This document shows, one piece after another, positions 7,115-13,952 of a DNA stretch of 14,393 bases. Positions within the stretch are counted from its first letter, which is position 1; each line of letters starts with the position of its first letter. This DNA is from JAMLIN01 sp041676645 (GTDB lineage: Bacteria; Pseudomonadota; Gammaproteobacteria; Burkholderiales; Burkholderiaceae_E), in contig JBAYRO010000081.1 in NCBI GenBank assembly GCA_041676645.1, forward strand, positions 1 to 14,393. The letters are read 5' to 3'. The notes below the pieces were generated by a model, which did not search any database, was not told the DNA's origin, and worked only from the letters and a program-made list of their open reading frames with translations. A program made the translations under genes and the position numbers.

Positions 7115-8237
7115 CCGCACCTCCGCCCTGTTGCAGGCCGGTATCGCCGACGATCGCTCGCGCGCCCTTGTCCGGCTGATTGCGCGCCTTGACGAAATCG
7201 ACCTGTCGCCGCTGCTGGTCTATCGCATTGACGAGTTTCCGGCCGACGATCTTTATCTGCTAGCCTGGCAGTTCCACGTCCTGGGCGATGAAGGCTGGAA
7301 CCTCGCCGTCACCGAGGCCGACAAGCGCGACCTGATCCGCCGCGCCATAGAAATCCATCGCTATCGCGGCACGCCCTGGTCGATCCGGCAGGCGCTAGCG
7401 GCGGTCGGCTATCACGATGCCAGAATTGTCGAGAACCGCGAGCTGCAACAGCAATGGGCGGAAGCCGGCGGCGGTTTCCTCAATGGCATCTCGACGCTGG
7501 ACGGCAGCTCGACACTGTCGGCTCCGGGCGGTTCCTTCCAGGTCATGACGCGGCACTGGGCCGAGTACATCATCGACATGGACGTGACCGAGGGTGTGCT
7601 CACGCTCGACGCCCAGCGCACCGTGAGACGGCTGGCCGAGATGAATGCACCGGCCCGTTCCCACCTTGTCGGCCTGCTCTACCGGATGCGCGCGACCTGG
7701 CTGGCGCAGATCAGCCTGATCGCCATGGAGGCGGCCATCGTCGCGTCCTATCGCGGCTGCGATCAGTTCGAGGTGCCGAGCTTCCGCTCGATCGGCCATG
7801 GCTGCGAGCTGCTGGGTGGCGAGAGCCTGCCCGACCTTCTCGACGGCTCCGGCCCGATCGCGGCCTTCGGCGCACTGACCGGATACATCGCCGATGGCGA
7901 GCCGCTCGATCACGGCTGGGGCAACTGGTCGGCCACCATCGTTGACGCCGCCAGCTTCGCGACCGGCGGCGATGCTGTCGAGCCGGTCGAATATCTCGAC
8001 GGCTCCGGTTCGATCGAGCAGCTCGACGGTCTTTCCGCCATCCGGCTTGAGACGATCGACGGTTATGGCTCGATCAACGGCGACGACACGCTGGAGTTCG
8101 ACACGCTGGAGCCGTTCCGGCCGCACGTCATCGACGGCGTCGATCGTCTCGGCCTTGTCGTCGGTCATCCCGGCATCTGGTCGCGCGGCCACATGACCAT
8201 CCACAACCACCGGCACATCACGAGGGAAGCGGCATGA
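7107..8237 (+). CDS. I: Tail protein I (gpI family) with a C-terminal repeat extension
   Basis: The first ~200 residues match tail protein I: LARLDEIDLSPLLVYRIDEF, then YLLAWQFHVLGDEGWNLAVT, then IEIHRYRGTPWSIRQALAAV, then VTEGVLTLDAQRTVRRLAEM. It sits at the outer edge of the baseplate and joins the wedge to the fibres. P2 gpI has 176 residues; this protein has 376. The extension carries short repeats LDGSGPI (245-251), LDGSGSI (297-303) and IDGYGSI (317-323), plus an earlier LDGSSTL near residue 131. It ends with a His-rich HMTIHNHRHITREAA. The extension may adapt the baseplate to the unusual DGR-varied tip protein; that is inference. The stop forms an ATGA overlap with the next gene. Confidence 0.9.
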   Translation: MTDRTSALLQAGIADDRSRALVRLIARLDEIDLSPLLVYRIDEFPADDLYLLAWQFHVLGDEGWNLAVTEADKRDLIRRAIEIHRYRGTPWSIRQALAAVGYHDARIVENRELQQQWAEAGGGFLNGISTLDGSSTLSAPGGSFQVMTRHWAEYIIDMDVTEGVLTLDAQRTVRRLAEMNAPARSHLVGLLYRMRATWLAQISLIAMEAAIVASYRGCDQFEVPSFRSIGHGCELLGGESLPDLLDGSGPIAAFGALTGYIADGEPLDHGWGNWSATIVDAASFATGGDAVEPVEYLDGSGSIEQLDGLSAIRLETIDGYGSINGDDTLEFDTLEPFRPHVIDGVDRLGLVVGHPGIWSRGHMTIHNHRHITREAA

Positions 8238-8590
8238 GCGCCATTCTTGCAACCAACCAGTTCCGCCATGCCGTCGCGCATGGTGTCGCCGAGGGCGGCT
8301 CGGTCCCTCGCGCCGTCGCGATCGCCTTCGGCACCGGCACCATGCCGCCTTCGGTGGCGGATGAGGAGCTTGAGGCCGAGCTGATCAGGAAGCCGCTACT
8401 GTCGGCCGTGGCCGAGGGTGTGGTGCTGCGCGTCAAGGGCACGCTGCTCGGCACCGAGGCCGGCAGCGCCACCATCACGGAAGTCGGCATCTTCGCCGAA
8501 GGCGGCATCCTGATGGGAAGGCGCGTCTTCGCGCCCAAGCAGCTGGAGCCGGTGACGCGCATCGACTTCGATCTTGATTTTCAATTCTAG
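8234..8590 (+). CDS. Tail fibre connector / tail-collar-like protein (118 aa)
   Basis: This small protein sits between I and the variable tip protein. Its pattern, with AVAIAFGTGTMPPSVADEEL early and an ATITEVGIFAEGGILMGRRV stretch late, resembles the N-terminal tail-collar domain of P2 gpH-type fibres, in which a conserved T-E-x-G-(I/L)-(F/Y) segment precedes a strand with a small-loop turn. Here this domain stands as a separate protein, so it could join the baseplate to the 840-aa tip protein. It overlaps I by 4 bases (ATGA). Its stop TAG (8588-8590) forms part of the AGGAGA ribosome site of the next gene. The family match is my judgement from the pattern only. Confidence 0.65.
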   Translation: MSAILATNQFRHAVAHGVAEGGSVPRAVAIAFGTGTMPPSVADEELEAELIRKPLLSAVAEGVVLRVKGTLLGTEAGSATITEVGIFAEGGILMGRRVFAPKQLEPVTRIDFDLDFQF

Positions 8591-8599
8591 GAGAGAACC

Positions 8600-11122
8600 A
8601 TGGCGAACATTGCTGGCGAGCCGACCTTCCAGCCTCATGTGAGGCAGCTCGAAACCACTGATCCCAAGCACCCCGACACCTGGAACCCGAACTATCAGGT
8701 GCTCATCAACAATGACGTCTACCTGAAGGGTGAGGTCGAGACCGTCTTCGACCAGCTCGGCCGGATGGATGAGCGCGTCGATACGATCGAGGTGGACAGC
8801 GCCGCCGCCTTGAGCCGGGCGATCCGGCTGGACTGGCTCTACAGCTCCTATCGCATCGCCATCGAGCTGTTCCTCGAAAGCTGGACGCTGCTCGATACCG
8901 AGCAGGTCGCCGTGGTCGCCACGGTCGCGGGTGACGAGAGTGTCGATGTTGTCGACACGGCCACGCTGGTCGCTGGCGAGGAATATGTGATCTTCGACGG
9001 CGAGAACAGCGAAACGCTGGTGATCGCCGAAATCCTGACCGGTCAGCGCTTCCGCGCCAGCGGCATCCTTGCCCACACCTTCGGCGAGGGCGCGGTCATT
9101 GCTCGCACCAACTGGCTTGTCGACCACGGCAGGGCGATCGCGGGCGACGGCGGGGTCTACTTTTCCCAGCCGCTCAATCTCGGCATCGCGCCTGGCCCGC
9201 GCGCCGTTGTCCTTCGCCGCGCCGATACGGACCTCGAAATCACCGTGGCCTTCAAGGATGCGACTCATACTGAATGGACCGATGTGCCGTGGAGCTGGCG
9301 TCGAGAGGTCGCGCCGGACGTGATCGATGTGGAATATTACGTGCCGGCTTCCGGCGAGTTCCGGCTGAAGATCACCAGCGCCCATGGCGAGAGCGAGACG
9401 GACCTGACCATCCACAATTTCGTCGGGGTCACCGAACCGACGAACCTCGGCGGCGTCCACAACGGGCCATTCCAGCCGGTAAACGCCGCGCCCGAAGACG
9501 CCGCCACCGGCCTGCCCGAAACGCCGACGCTGGCGATCGCCGGCTATTCGTCGCCGGGCAACAGCCCGCAACAGGCGATCGAGTTCCAGCTGATCGAGGC
9601 GGCCGGCAGCTTCGCCGCGCCGCTTGAAGAAAGTGGATCGCTGCCGGCCGGCAATGCGTGGTCGGTCCCGCCGGCCGTGCTGACCGAAGGTGGTTCATAT
9701 CGCTGGCGCGCCCGCGTCCAGGACGCCGAGGGCGAATGGTCGCCCTGGTCCGTCGATACCGGCTTCACGGCGGCCGCGAGCTTCGAGTATGTGCGCGCGC
9801 CGCAGAACACCAGCCCAGCCAATGGCGCAACCGACATTGCCGCGCAGCCGACGCTCTACACGTCCGAGTTCGAAGTCCATGGCGGCGGCGAGGAAGATCA
9901 CGTCGCCACCCAGTGGCAGATCAGGCGCGCGACCGGCTCTTATTCCAACCCGGTCTGGGACAGCGGCGAAGACGCGGTCAATCTTGTCGAGGTGGTGGTT
10001 CCGACCGAGGTGCTTCAGGATGGCGAAACTGCCTATTTCTGGCGGGCGCGGCACAAGGGTGCGGATAGTGGCTTTTCCGAATGGTCGGCCGAGACCCGCT
10101 TCACCACCAAGGAGCTGTTCGCCGTCATCATCGGTATCTCGCTGGTCAATTCCGGCGGCGGTGCCGGCGTCTGGGCGCGCGTTGACGAGGACGGCAACAA
10201 CCGGGCGGTCGATGCCTCCTACTTCAATAATCACCCTGTCTTCGCCGGTGTCACCGATGTCACCATTGACGGCCAGGCGATGGTGCTGGTCCCGGCCTTC
10301 TACTTCAGGGTGGCCGATGCGCCTCCCGGCTCCGATCGCGCTGGCCGGCGCTGCTGGTGGATTTCCGATCAGCCGCTTCCGGGCTTCGAGCGCCATCCGG
10401 CCTTCTTCGACGCTGGCCAGCCGATCCCGCATTTCTATGTCGGAAAATATCAGGGCACGGCAGATGGCGGCACGAAGCTCGGCTCGGCGGCCGGCGTCAA
10501 TCCGCTCGTGTCGCTCGACTTCCCCACCATGAAGGCGCGTGCGGCGGCGCGGAATACCGGCGGCGTCGAGGGCTTCTCGCTCTGGAGCATCTACCAGTTG
10601 TCGGCGATCCAGATGCTGGCGCTGATCGAGATGGGCGGGGCCGACAGTCAGGCGCTGATCGGTCAGGGCCGTGTCAACGAAAGCAGCGCCGCAAACACCA
10701 ATGCCGCCGATGTCGCGCAGGCGACCTGGCGCGGCATCGTCGGCCTGTGGGGTAACGTCTGGCAGATGGTCGACGGCCTGCGCCAGAACTCCGGCGGTAC
10801 GCTTGAGGTCTGGGATCGGCTGGGGCAGCGCAACTTCGTTTCCACCGGCATCACGCCGCCTTCGAGCGGCTGGATGGTCAGCGTCAATCACGCCAGTGGC
10901 GGCGGCTGGGACCTGCGCGACATGTTCGTTGCCCAGACCGTCGACGGCACCCAAGGCAATGGCACCTTCGCCGATTACTTCTATCGCAACACTGGCGAAC
11001 GTGTCGCCTACCACGGCGGCTACTGGAGCTACGGGTCGCTCGCGGGTCTCTTCAACCTGAACCTGAGCGACGCCCCTTCGGACTCGCACACGCACATCGG
11101 TGCCCGCCTCGCAAAGGTTTAG
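8600..11122 (+). CDS. DGR variable protein: tail tip / receptor-binding protein with C-type lectin fold
   Basis: The 840-aa protein is the target of the DGR. The N-terminus (1-70) has a short likely coiled coil, VETVFDQLGRMDERVDTIEV, and presumably trimerises or docks to the baseplate. Residues ~70-300 are beta-rich and unrecognised. Two fibronectin-III-like modules follow (~305-393 and ~400-505), each ending in a similar (Y/F)RWRAR/FWRARH plus WS-(x)n-TxFT pattern. From ~506 on the sequence is of the C-type-lectin / formylglycine-generating-enzyme-like type used by DGR proteins, with GLWGNVWQMVDGL near 715-727. Residues 805-840 are encoded by the VR, which ends just before the stop. It starts at ATG 8600 after AGGAGA (8589-8594). 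By analogy with Mtd of Bordetella phage BPP-1, the variable face binds host receptors. Confidence 0.95.
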   Translation: MANIAGEPTFQPHVRQLETTDPKHPDTWNPNYQVLINNDVYLKGEVETVFDQLGRMDERVDTIEVDSAAALSRAIRLDWLYSSYRIAIELFLESWTLLDTEQVAVVATVAGDESVDVVDTATLVAGEEYVIFDGENSETLVIAEILTGQRFRASGILAHTFGEGAVIARTNWLVDHGRAIAGDGGVYFSQPLNLGIAPGPRAVVLRRADTDLEITVAFKDATHTEWTDVPWSWRREVAPDVIDVEYYVPASGEFRLKITSAHGESETDLTIHNFVGVTEPTNLGGVHNGPFQPVNAAPEDAATGLPETPTLAIAGYSSPGNSPQQAIEFQLIEAAGSFAAPLEESGSLPAGNAWSVPPAVLTEGGSYRWRARVQDAEGEWSPWSVDTGFTAAASFEYVRAPQNTSPANGATDIAAQPTLYTSEFEVHGGGEEDHVATQWQIRRATGSYSNPVWDSGEDAVNLVEVVVPTEVLQDGETAYFWRARHKGADSGFSEWSAETRFTTKELFAVIIGISLVNSGGGAGVWARVDEDGNNRAVDASYFNNHPVFAGVTDVTIDGQAMVLVPAFYFRVADAPPGSDRAGRRCWWISDQPLPGFERHPAFFDAGQPIPHFYVGKYQGTADGGTKLGSAAGVNPLVSLDFPTMKARAAARNTGGVEGFSLWSIYQLSAIQMLALIEMGGADSQALIGQGRVNESSAANTNAADVAQATWRGIVGLWGNVWQMVDGLRQNSGGTLEVWDRLGQRNFVSTGITPPSSGWMVSVNHASGGGWDLRDMFVAQTVDGTQGNGTFADYFYRNTGERVAYHGGYWSYGSLAGLFNLNLSDAPSDSHTHIGARLAKV
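11012..11115 (+). repeat. DGR variable repeat (VR)
   Basis: This 104-nt stretch aligns without gaps to the template repeat at 11833-11936 (offset 821). There are 10 differences, all at positions where the template has A: three A-to-T, four A-to-C and three A-to-G. Template Asn codons have become His805, Tyr808, Tyr811, Leu814 (both A changed), Ser823, Asp824, Asp828, His830 and His832; Asn819 and Asn821 are unchanged. The last 22 bases (11094-11115) are identical and GC-rich, the expected place of the initiation-of-mutagenic-homing sequence. Confidence 0.98.
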
Positions 11123-11148
11123 CTGCAACCTGCAAACTGTGTTCTGAC

Positions 11149-11168
11149 GGCCGCGCGATAGCGCGGCC
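11149..11168 (+). promoter_or_regulatory. GC-rich tetraloop hairpin downstream of VR (probable DGR homing structure)
   Basis: GGCCGCGC (11149-11156) and GCGCGGCC (11161-11168) form a perfect 8-bp stem with a 4-base loop GATA, 33 bases after the VR and 26 bases after the variable-protein stop. In BPP-1 and related DGRs a GC-rich stem of about 8 bp with a 4-base loop downstream of the VR supports target recognition. There is no T tract after it, so an intrinsic terminator is less likely. Shape and place are seen; function is by analogy. Confidence 0.85.
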
Positions 11169-11188
11169 CCTTAAAACGGAGATCGACC

Positions 11189-11476
11189 ATGGCTCAATTC
11201 GGACTTGAAACATCGTGGAGCGCCATTCCCGCGCTCGACCTGCCGGGCTTCAGCCACACGCTCGAAGAGAGCGAGTGGCGGCGCACGATCAAGGTCTACG
11301 CCGTGCCCGAGGCAGTCAGCGAAAGCCGGTATTTCGTATCGGAGACGGCGGCCAACGAGGTCGAGGAAGCGCCGCCCAGCCTTGTGCGCGAGACCGATCT
11401 GCTCGCGCATTTCGTTGTCCAGCCGGACGGCGATGCGCAGCTGATCAGGGTACGGCCGGAGGTGCGGGTCGCGTGA
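11189..11476 (+). CDS. Unknown 95-aa protein between VR and avd
   Basis: The gene starts at ATG 11189 with ACGGAG (11176-11181) upstream and ends at TGA 11474-11476, one base before the avd start. The product begins MAQFGLETSWSAIPALDLPG and includes a segment EWRRTIKVYAVPEAVSESRY. It is soluble, acidic and mixed alpha/beta, with no signal peptide, membrane segment or motif I recognise. It lies between the variable protein and avd, so it belongs to the DGR transcript. It could be a chaperone for the tip protein, as fibre-assembly genes often follow fibre genes, or a DGR accessory factor. Neither is shown by the sequence. Confidence 0.8.
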   Translation: MAQFGLETSWSAIPALDLPGFSHTLEESEWRRTIKVYAVPEAVSESRYFVSETAANEVEEAPPSLVRETDLLAHFVVQPDGDAQLIRVRPEVRVA

Positions 11477-11477
11477 T

Positions 11478-11834
11478 GTGTCTCACCATCTCGACGGCCT
11501 GAAAATTCTCACCAAACTGGAAGAGCTTGATGCGTACAGTCACAAGGTGGCATTGCAGTTTCCGAAATATGAGCGTCACGTCCTGTCGGCCGAGATCAGG
11601 ACAACGCTCAACCGGCTCCTGCATCTCACCGTCACGGCCGCCAAGCGCTACCACAAGAAAACCACCCTTCATGACCTCGATATCGAGGTCGAGTATCTGC
11701 GGGCGCTCATCCGCAAGGCATGGCGTCTGCGATACATCACGGAGCATCGGTACGAAATCTGGTCCCGGCATATCGATGAAATCGGCCGTATGGTCGGTGG
11801 CTGGATCAAGTCCGTGCAGGGCAACGGCCGATAA
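11478..11834 (+). CDS. avd: DGR accessory variability determinant (Avd)
   Basis: The 118-aa protein is all helical and basic and has the standard Avd signature. Examples are LDAYSHKVALQFPKYERHVL (helix 1 with the conserved FPKYER), LNRLLHLTVTAAKRYHKKTT (basic helix 2), LHDLDIEVEYLRALIRKAWR and YEIWSRHIDEIGRMVGGWIK. Avd forms a pentameric four-helix-bundle barrel that binds the RT and the template RNA and is required for adenine-mutagenic cDNA synthesis. The start is GTG 11478, preceded by GGAGGTG at 11458-11464; the ATG at 11476 is in another frame that stops after eight codons. The stop TAA (11832-11834) overlaps the first two bases of the TR, so avd and the template RNA share a transcript. 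Confidence 0.95.
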   Translation: MSHHLDGLKILTKLEELDAYSHKVALQFPKYERHVLSAEIRTTLNRLLHLTVTAAKRYHKKTTLHDLDIEVEYLRALIRKAWRLRYITEHRYEIWSRHIDEIGRMVGGWIKSVQGNGR

Positions 11835-11936
11835 CGGCGGCAACTGGAGCAACGGGTCGAACGCGGGTCTCTTCAACCTGAACCTGAACAACGCCCCTTC
11901 GAACTCGAACACGAACATCGGTGCCCGCCTCGCAAA
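11833..11936 (+). repeat. DGR template repeat (TR)
   Basis: This is the 104-nt non-coding donor for the VR at 11012-11115. It has 28 A residues, 22 of them in eleven AAC codons in the reading frame of the variable protein. AAC codons can mutate at both A positions to code for many amino acids but never to a stop. It begins within the avd stop codon and lies upstream of the RT gene, the order avd-TR-RT being the same as in BPP-1. Identity with the VR side ends at 11936. Confidence 0.98.
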
Positions 11937-12031
11937 CGAGCTACGCCAGAAGGCGGCGCGTCTACGGAGCGCCGTCCAGTGCAGTTCATTTGGGGTCGCT
12001 GTCCTTTCCCTATCGGGGATGAAGATAAACC

Positions 12032-12085
12032 GGCGGTTGCGGCAAGTAGGGCTTCACGGTCCGAACGTGGCAACCGCCATTTTTT
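12032..12085 (+). terminator. Terminator-like stem-loop between TR spacer and RT gene
   Basis: GGCGGTTGC (12032-12040) pairs perfectly with GCAACCGCC (12070-12078). A small inner stem CACG (12055-12058) / CGTG (12066-12069) stacks directly on its 3' arm. Six T residues (12080-12085) follow after one A, just before the RT ribosome site at 12087. This has the form of an intrinsic terminator or attenuator with a large loop. It could define the 3' end of the template RNA and lower RT expression. Structure is seen; activity is inferred. Confidence 0.6.
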
Positions 12086-12086
12086 C

Positions 12087-12094
12087 AGGAGGTG
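12087..12094 (+). promoter_or_regulatory. Strong Shine-Dalgarno of the RT gene
   Basis: AGGAGGTG is a near-perfect anti-16S match. The GTG at 12092 lies inside it and cannot be served by it, so the GTG at 12098, five bases after AGGAGG, is the better start for the RT. Confidence 0.8.
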
Positions 12095-12097
12095 CAG

Positions 12098-13150
12098 GTG
12101 CCTAAGCCGGTCAACGGCCTGTGGGACGCCATCACATCGTTCGAAAACCTCGTTGCCGCCTATCACGAATGCCGACGCGGCAAGCGCTATACCGAGGCCG
12201 CGCTCAAGTTCTCCTTTTCCGTCGAGCAGAAGCTTTTCGAGCTTCAGGGCGAGCTGCTCAATATGTCCTGGTCGCCCGGTCGGCCGCACGAGTTCATGGT
12301 GCGCGATCCCAAGCCGCGACTGATCCAGGCTCCACCCTTCGCCGATCGCGTCGTTCATCATGCGCTCGTAAGGGTCATTGAACCGCTCTTCGAGCGCCGC
12401 TTCATCAAGGACAGCTACGCCTGCCGGAAGGAAAAAGGCGTCCACGCCTCGGTCGATCGCCTTCAGGCGTTCCTGCGGGCAAGGCAACCGCGCGAGGACC
12501 GCACCTGGGCGCTTCAGGCCGACATCAGCAAATACTTCGCCTCGATCAATCACGACCGCCTGATGACAATCATTGCGCGCATGGTCGGCGACCGGAAGGC
12601 GCTCTGGCTCTGCCGCCAGATCATTGGTGGTTACGGCTATGACGAGGGTGTCGGCATCCCGGTCGGGGCGCTGACCTCGCAGCTCTTCGCCAATGTCTAT
12701 CTCGACCAGCTCGACCACTGGGCGAAGGATCAGATGGGCGTCGAGCACTATCTGCGATACATGGATGATTTCGTGATCCTCGGCAGCGACAAGGCCGACC
12801 TGTGGCGGTTCTATGACGGCCTGGCCGACTTCCTCGCCACCGATCTGTCGCTGCGCCTCAACCGCAAGACCAGCGTCTTCCCGGCGTCGCGCGGCATCGA
12901 CTTCTGCGGCTATCGCGTCTGGACAACGCACGTCCTTCCCCGCAAGCGCAACGTCAAGAAGGCGCGGCGCAAATTCCGTCATCTGGCTGCGCAGTACCAT
13001 CGCGGCCTGATGACCTTCGAGGAGATCAAGCCCTACGTCACCAGCTTCACCGGGTACATGAAGCACTGCCAGTCGCGCCGGACGGTCGAGACGATGCTCG
13101 ATGAGTTCGTTCTGATCCCGGCCAGACGGGAAAGGAAAGACCATGAATGA
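12098..13150 (+). CDS. DGR reverse transcriptase
   Basis: The 350-aa enzyme (from GTG 12098) copies the template RNA into cDNA with frequent errors at A. It has a complete set of RT motifs: ALQADISKYFASINHDRLM with catalytic Asp142, IPVGALTSQLFANVYLDQLD (187-206) with the GxxxSQ form typical of DGR enzymes instead of QGxxxSP of group II introns, and LRYMDDFVILG with YMDD at 221-224. LRLNRKTSVFPASRGIDFCG is the primer-grip region. It has no maturase or endonuclease domain, and its length fits the 300-400 of the class. It lies after avd and TR, and its end overlaps the methyltransferase start by 8 bases. All catalytic residues are present, so it should be active. Confidence 0.97.
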   Translation: MPKPVNGLWDAITSFENLVAAYHECRRGKRYTEAALKFSFSVEQKLFELQGELLNMSWSPGRPHEFMVRDPKPRLIQAPPFADRVVHHALVRVIEPLFERRFIKDSYACRKEKGVHASVDRLQAFLRARQPREDRTWALQADISKYFASINHDRLMTIIARMVGDRKALWLCRQIIGGYGYDEGVGIPVGALTSQLFANVYLDQLDHWAKDQMGVEHYLRYMDDFVILGSDKADLWRFYDGLADFLATDLSLRLNRKTSVFPASRGIDFCGYRVWTTHVLPRKRNVKKARRKFRHLAAQYHRGLMTFEEIKPYVTSFTGYMKHCQSRRTVETMLDEFVLIPARRERKDHE

Positions 13151-13952
13151 CCTCGCCCGCGTGAAGCCCCTGACGCCGCTGGCTCCCTACATCGGCGGCA
13201 AGCGGAACCTCGCCAAGGCCATCATAAAGCGGATCGATGCAACGCCTCACGACTGCTACGCGGAGGTGTTCGTCGGCATGGCCGGTGTGTTCCTGCGCCG
13301 CCATCTGGTTCCGAAATCGGAGGTCATCAACGATTTCAGCCGGGATGTGGCGACCTTCTTCCGGGTGCTCCAGCGGCACTATGTGCCCTTCACCGAAATG
13401 ATGCGCTTCCAGCTCACCACCCGCGCCGAGTTCGAGCGGCTCTGCGCCACCGATCCCGATACGCTCACCGATTTGGAGCGTTCGGCGCGCTTCCTCTATC
13501 TCCAGAACACCGCCTTCGGCGGCAAGGTGGCCGGCCGCAATTTCGGAGTGGCAATGGATCGCCCGGCCCGGTTCGATATCACCCGCCTGGGGCCGATGCT
13601 GGAGGAGGTCCATTCCCGCCTTGCCCGCGTCGTGATCGAGTGCCTGCCTTACGACGCCTTCATCACCCGCTACGACCGGCCCGGAACGCTCTTTTATATG
13701 GATCCGCCCTACTGGGGCCACGAGCGGGACTATGGCGACGGCATGTTCTCGCGACAGGACTTCCTTCATCTGGCGTCCATGCTGCGCGGGCTGCGGGGCC
13801 GTTTCATCCTGTCGATCAACGACCGGCCCGAGGTGCGGGAGGTCTTCGACGGCTTCCATATAGAGGCGGTCGAGACCACCTACACCCTGTCAGCCAAGGG
13901 CGCGAAGCGGGTTGGCGAGCTGATCATCAGCGGAGGCGGCCATGCTCATTGA
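13143..13952 (+). CDS. D12-class DNA N6-adenine methyltransferase (Dam-like)
   Basis: The 269-aa protein transfers methyl groups from S-adenosylmethionine to adenine in DNA. It has the N-terminal PYIGGKR (residues 15-21), the motif I region CYAEVFVGMAGVFLRRHLVP, NDFSRDVATFFRVLQ, and the catalytic FYMDPPYWG with DPPY at 187-190. Length is typical of phage Dam-like enzymes. No restriction gene is nearby, so it is an orphan enzyme, probably protecting phage DNA or changing gene expression; the target site cannot be read from the sequence. It starts inside the RT end and its own stop overlaps the next gene by 11 bases, which ties it to the DGR transcript. Confidence 0.93.
   Translation: MNDLARVKPLTPLAPYIGGKRNLAKAIIKRIDATPHDCYAEVFVGMAGVFLRRHLVPKSEVINDFSRDVATFFRVLQRHYVPFTEMMRFQLTTRAEFERLCATDPDTLTDLERSARFLYLQNTAFGGKVAGRNFGVAMDRPARFDITRLGPMLEEVHSRLARVVIECLPYDAFITRYDRPGTLFYMDPPYWGHERDYGDGMFSRQDFLHLASMLRGLRGRFILSINDRPEVREVFDGFHIEAVETTYTLSAKGAKRVGELIISGGGHAH

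Larger units (their letters stand above)
11833..12086 (+). ncRNA. DGR template RNA (TR plus 3' spacer), approximate ends
   Basis: The 263-base interval between avd and the RT start holds the TR and a spacer of about 150 bases. In BPP-1 the RNA past the TR is needed for Avd-RT binding and priming of cDNA. The spacer here is structured: a stem 11952-11959 / 11969-11976 (one G-U pair, 9-base loop) and a larger stem-loop at 12032-12078. No protein frame here looks like coding sequence. The true 5' end probably lies in avd and the 3' end is unknown; the T-rich stretch at 12080-12085 is a candidate. Confidence 0.8.

Noticed and set aside
11149..11168. Hairpin after the variable protein read as an intrinsic terminator
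   Set aside because: No T tract follows (CCTTAAAA instead), downstream genes have no visible promoter, and the size fits a DGR target hairpin better.
11476..11478. ATG at 11476 as the avd start
   Set aside because: That frame stops after eight codons; the avd frame begins with GTG at 11478.
12092..12094. GTG at 12092 as the RT start
   Set aside because: It lies inside the Shine-Dalgarno sequence AGGAGGTG; the in-frame GTG at 12098 is correctly spaced.
11527..12105. Plus-strand 192-codon frame through avd and the TR
   Set aside because: It is out of frame with avd, rich in Arg and Ser, and covers the non-coding template region. The similarity of its C-terminal part to the tip protein is only the TR-VR repeat.
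11873..13144. 423-codon minus-strand frame opposite TR and RT
   Set aside because: It is antisense to the RT with all its motifs and reads through the TR; the amino acid make-up is antisense-like.
12098..13150. RT as part of a group II intron or retron
   Set aside because: There is no maturase or endonuclease region and no intron boundary signal. The SQ-type motif, avd and the TR/VR pair identify a DGR.
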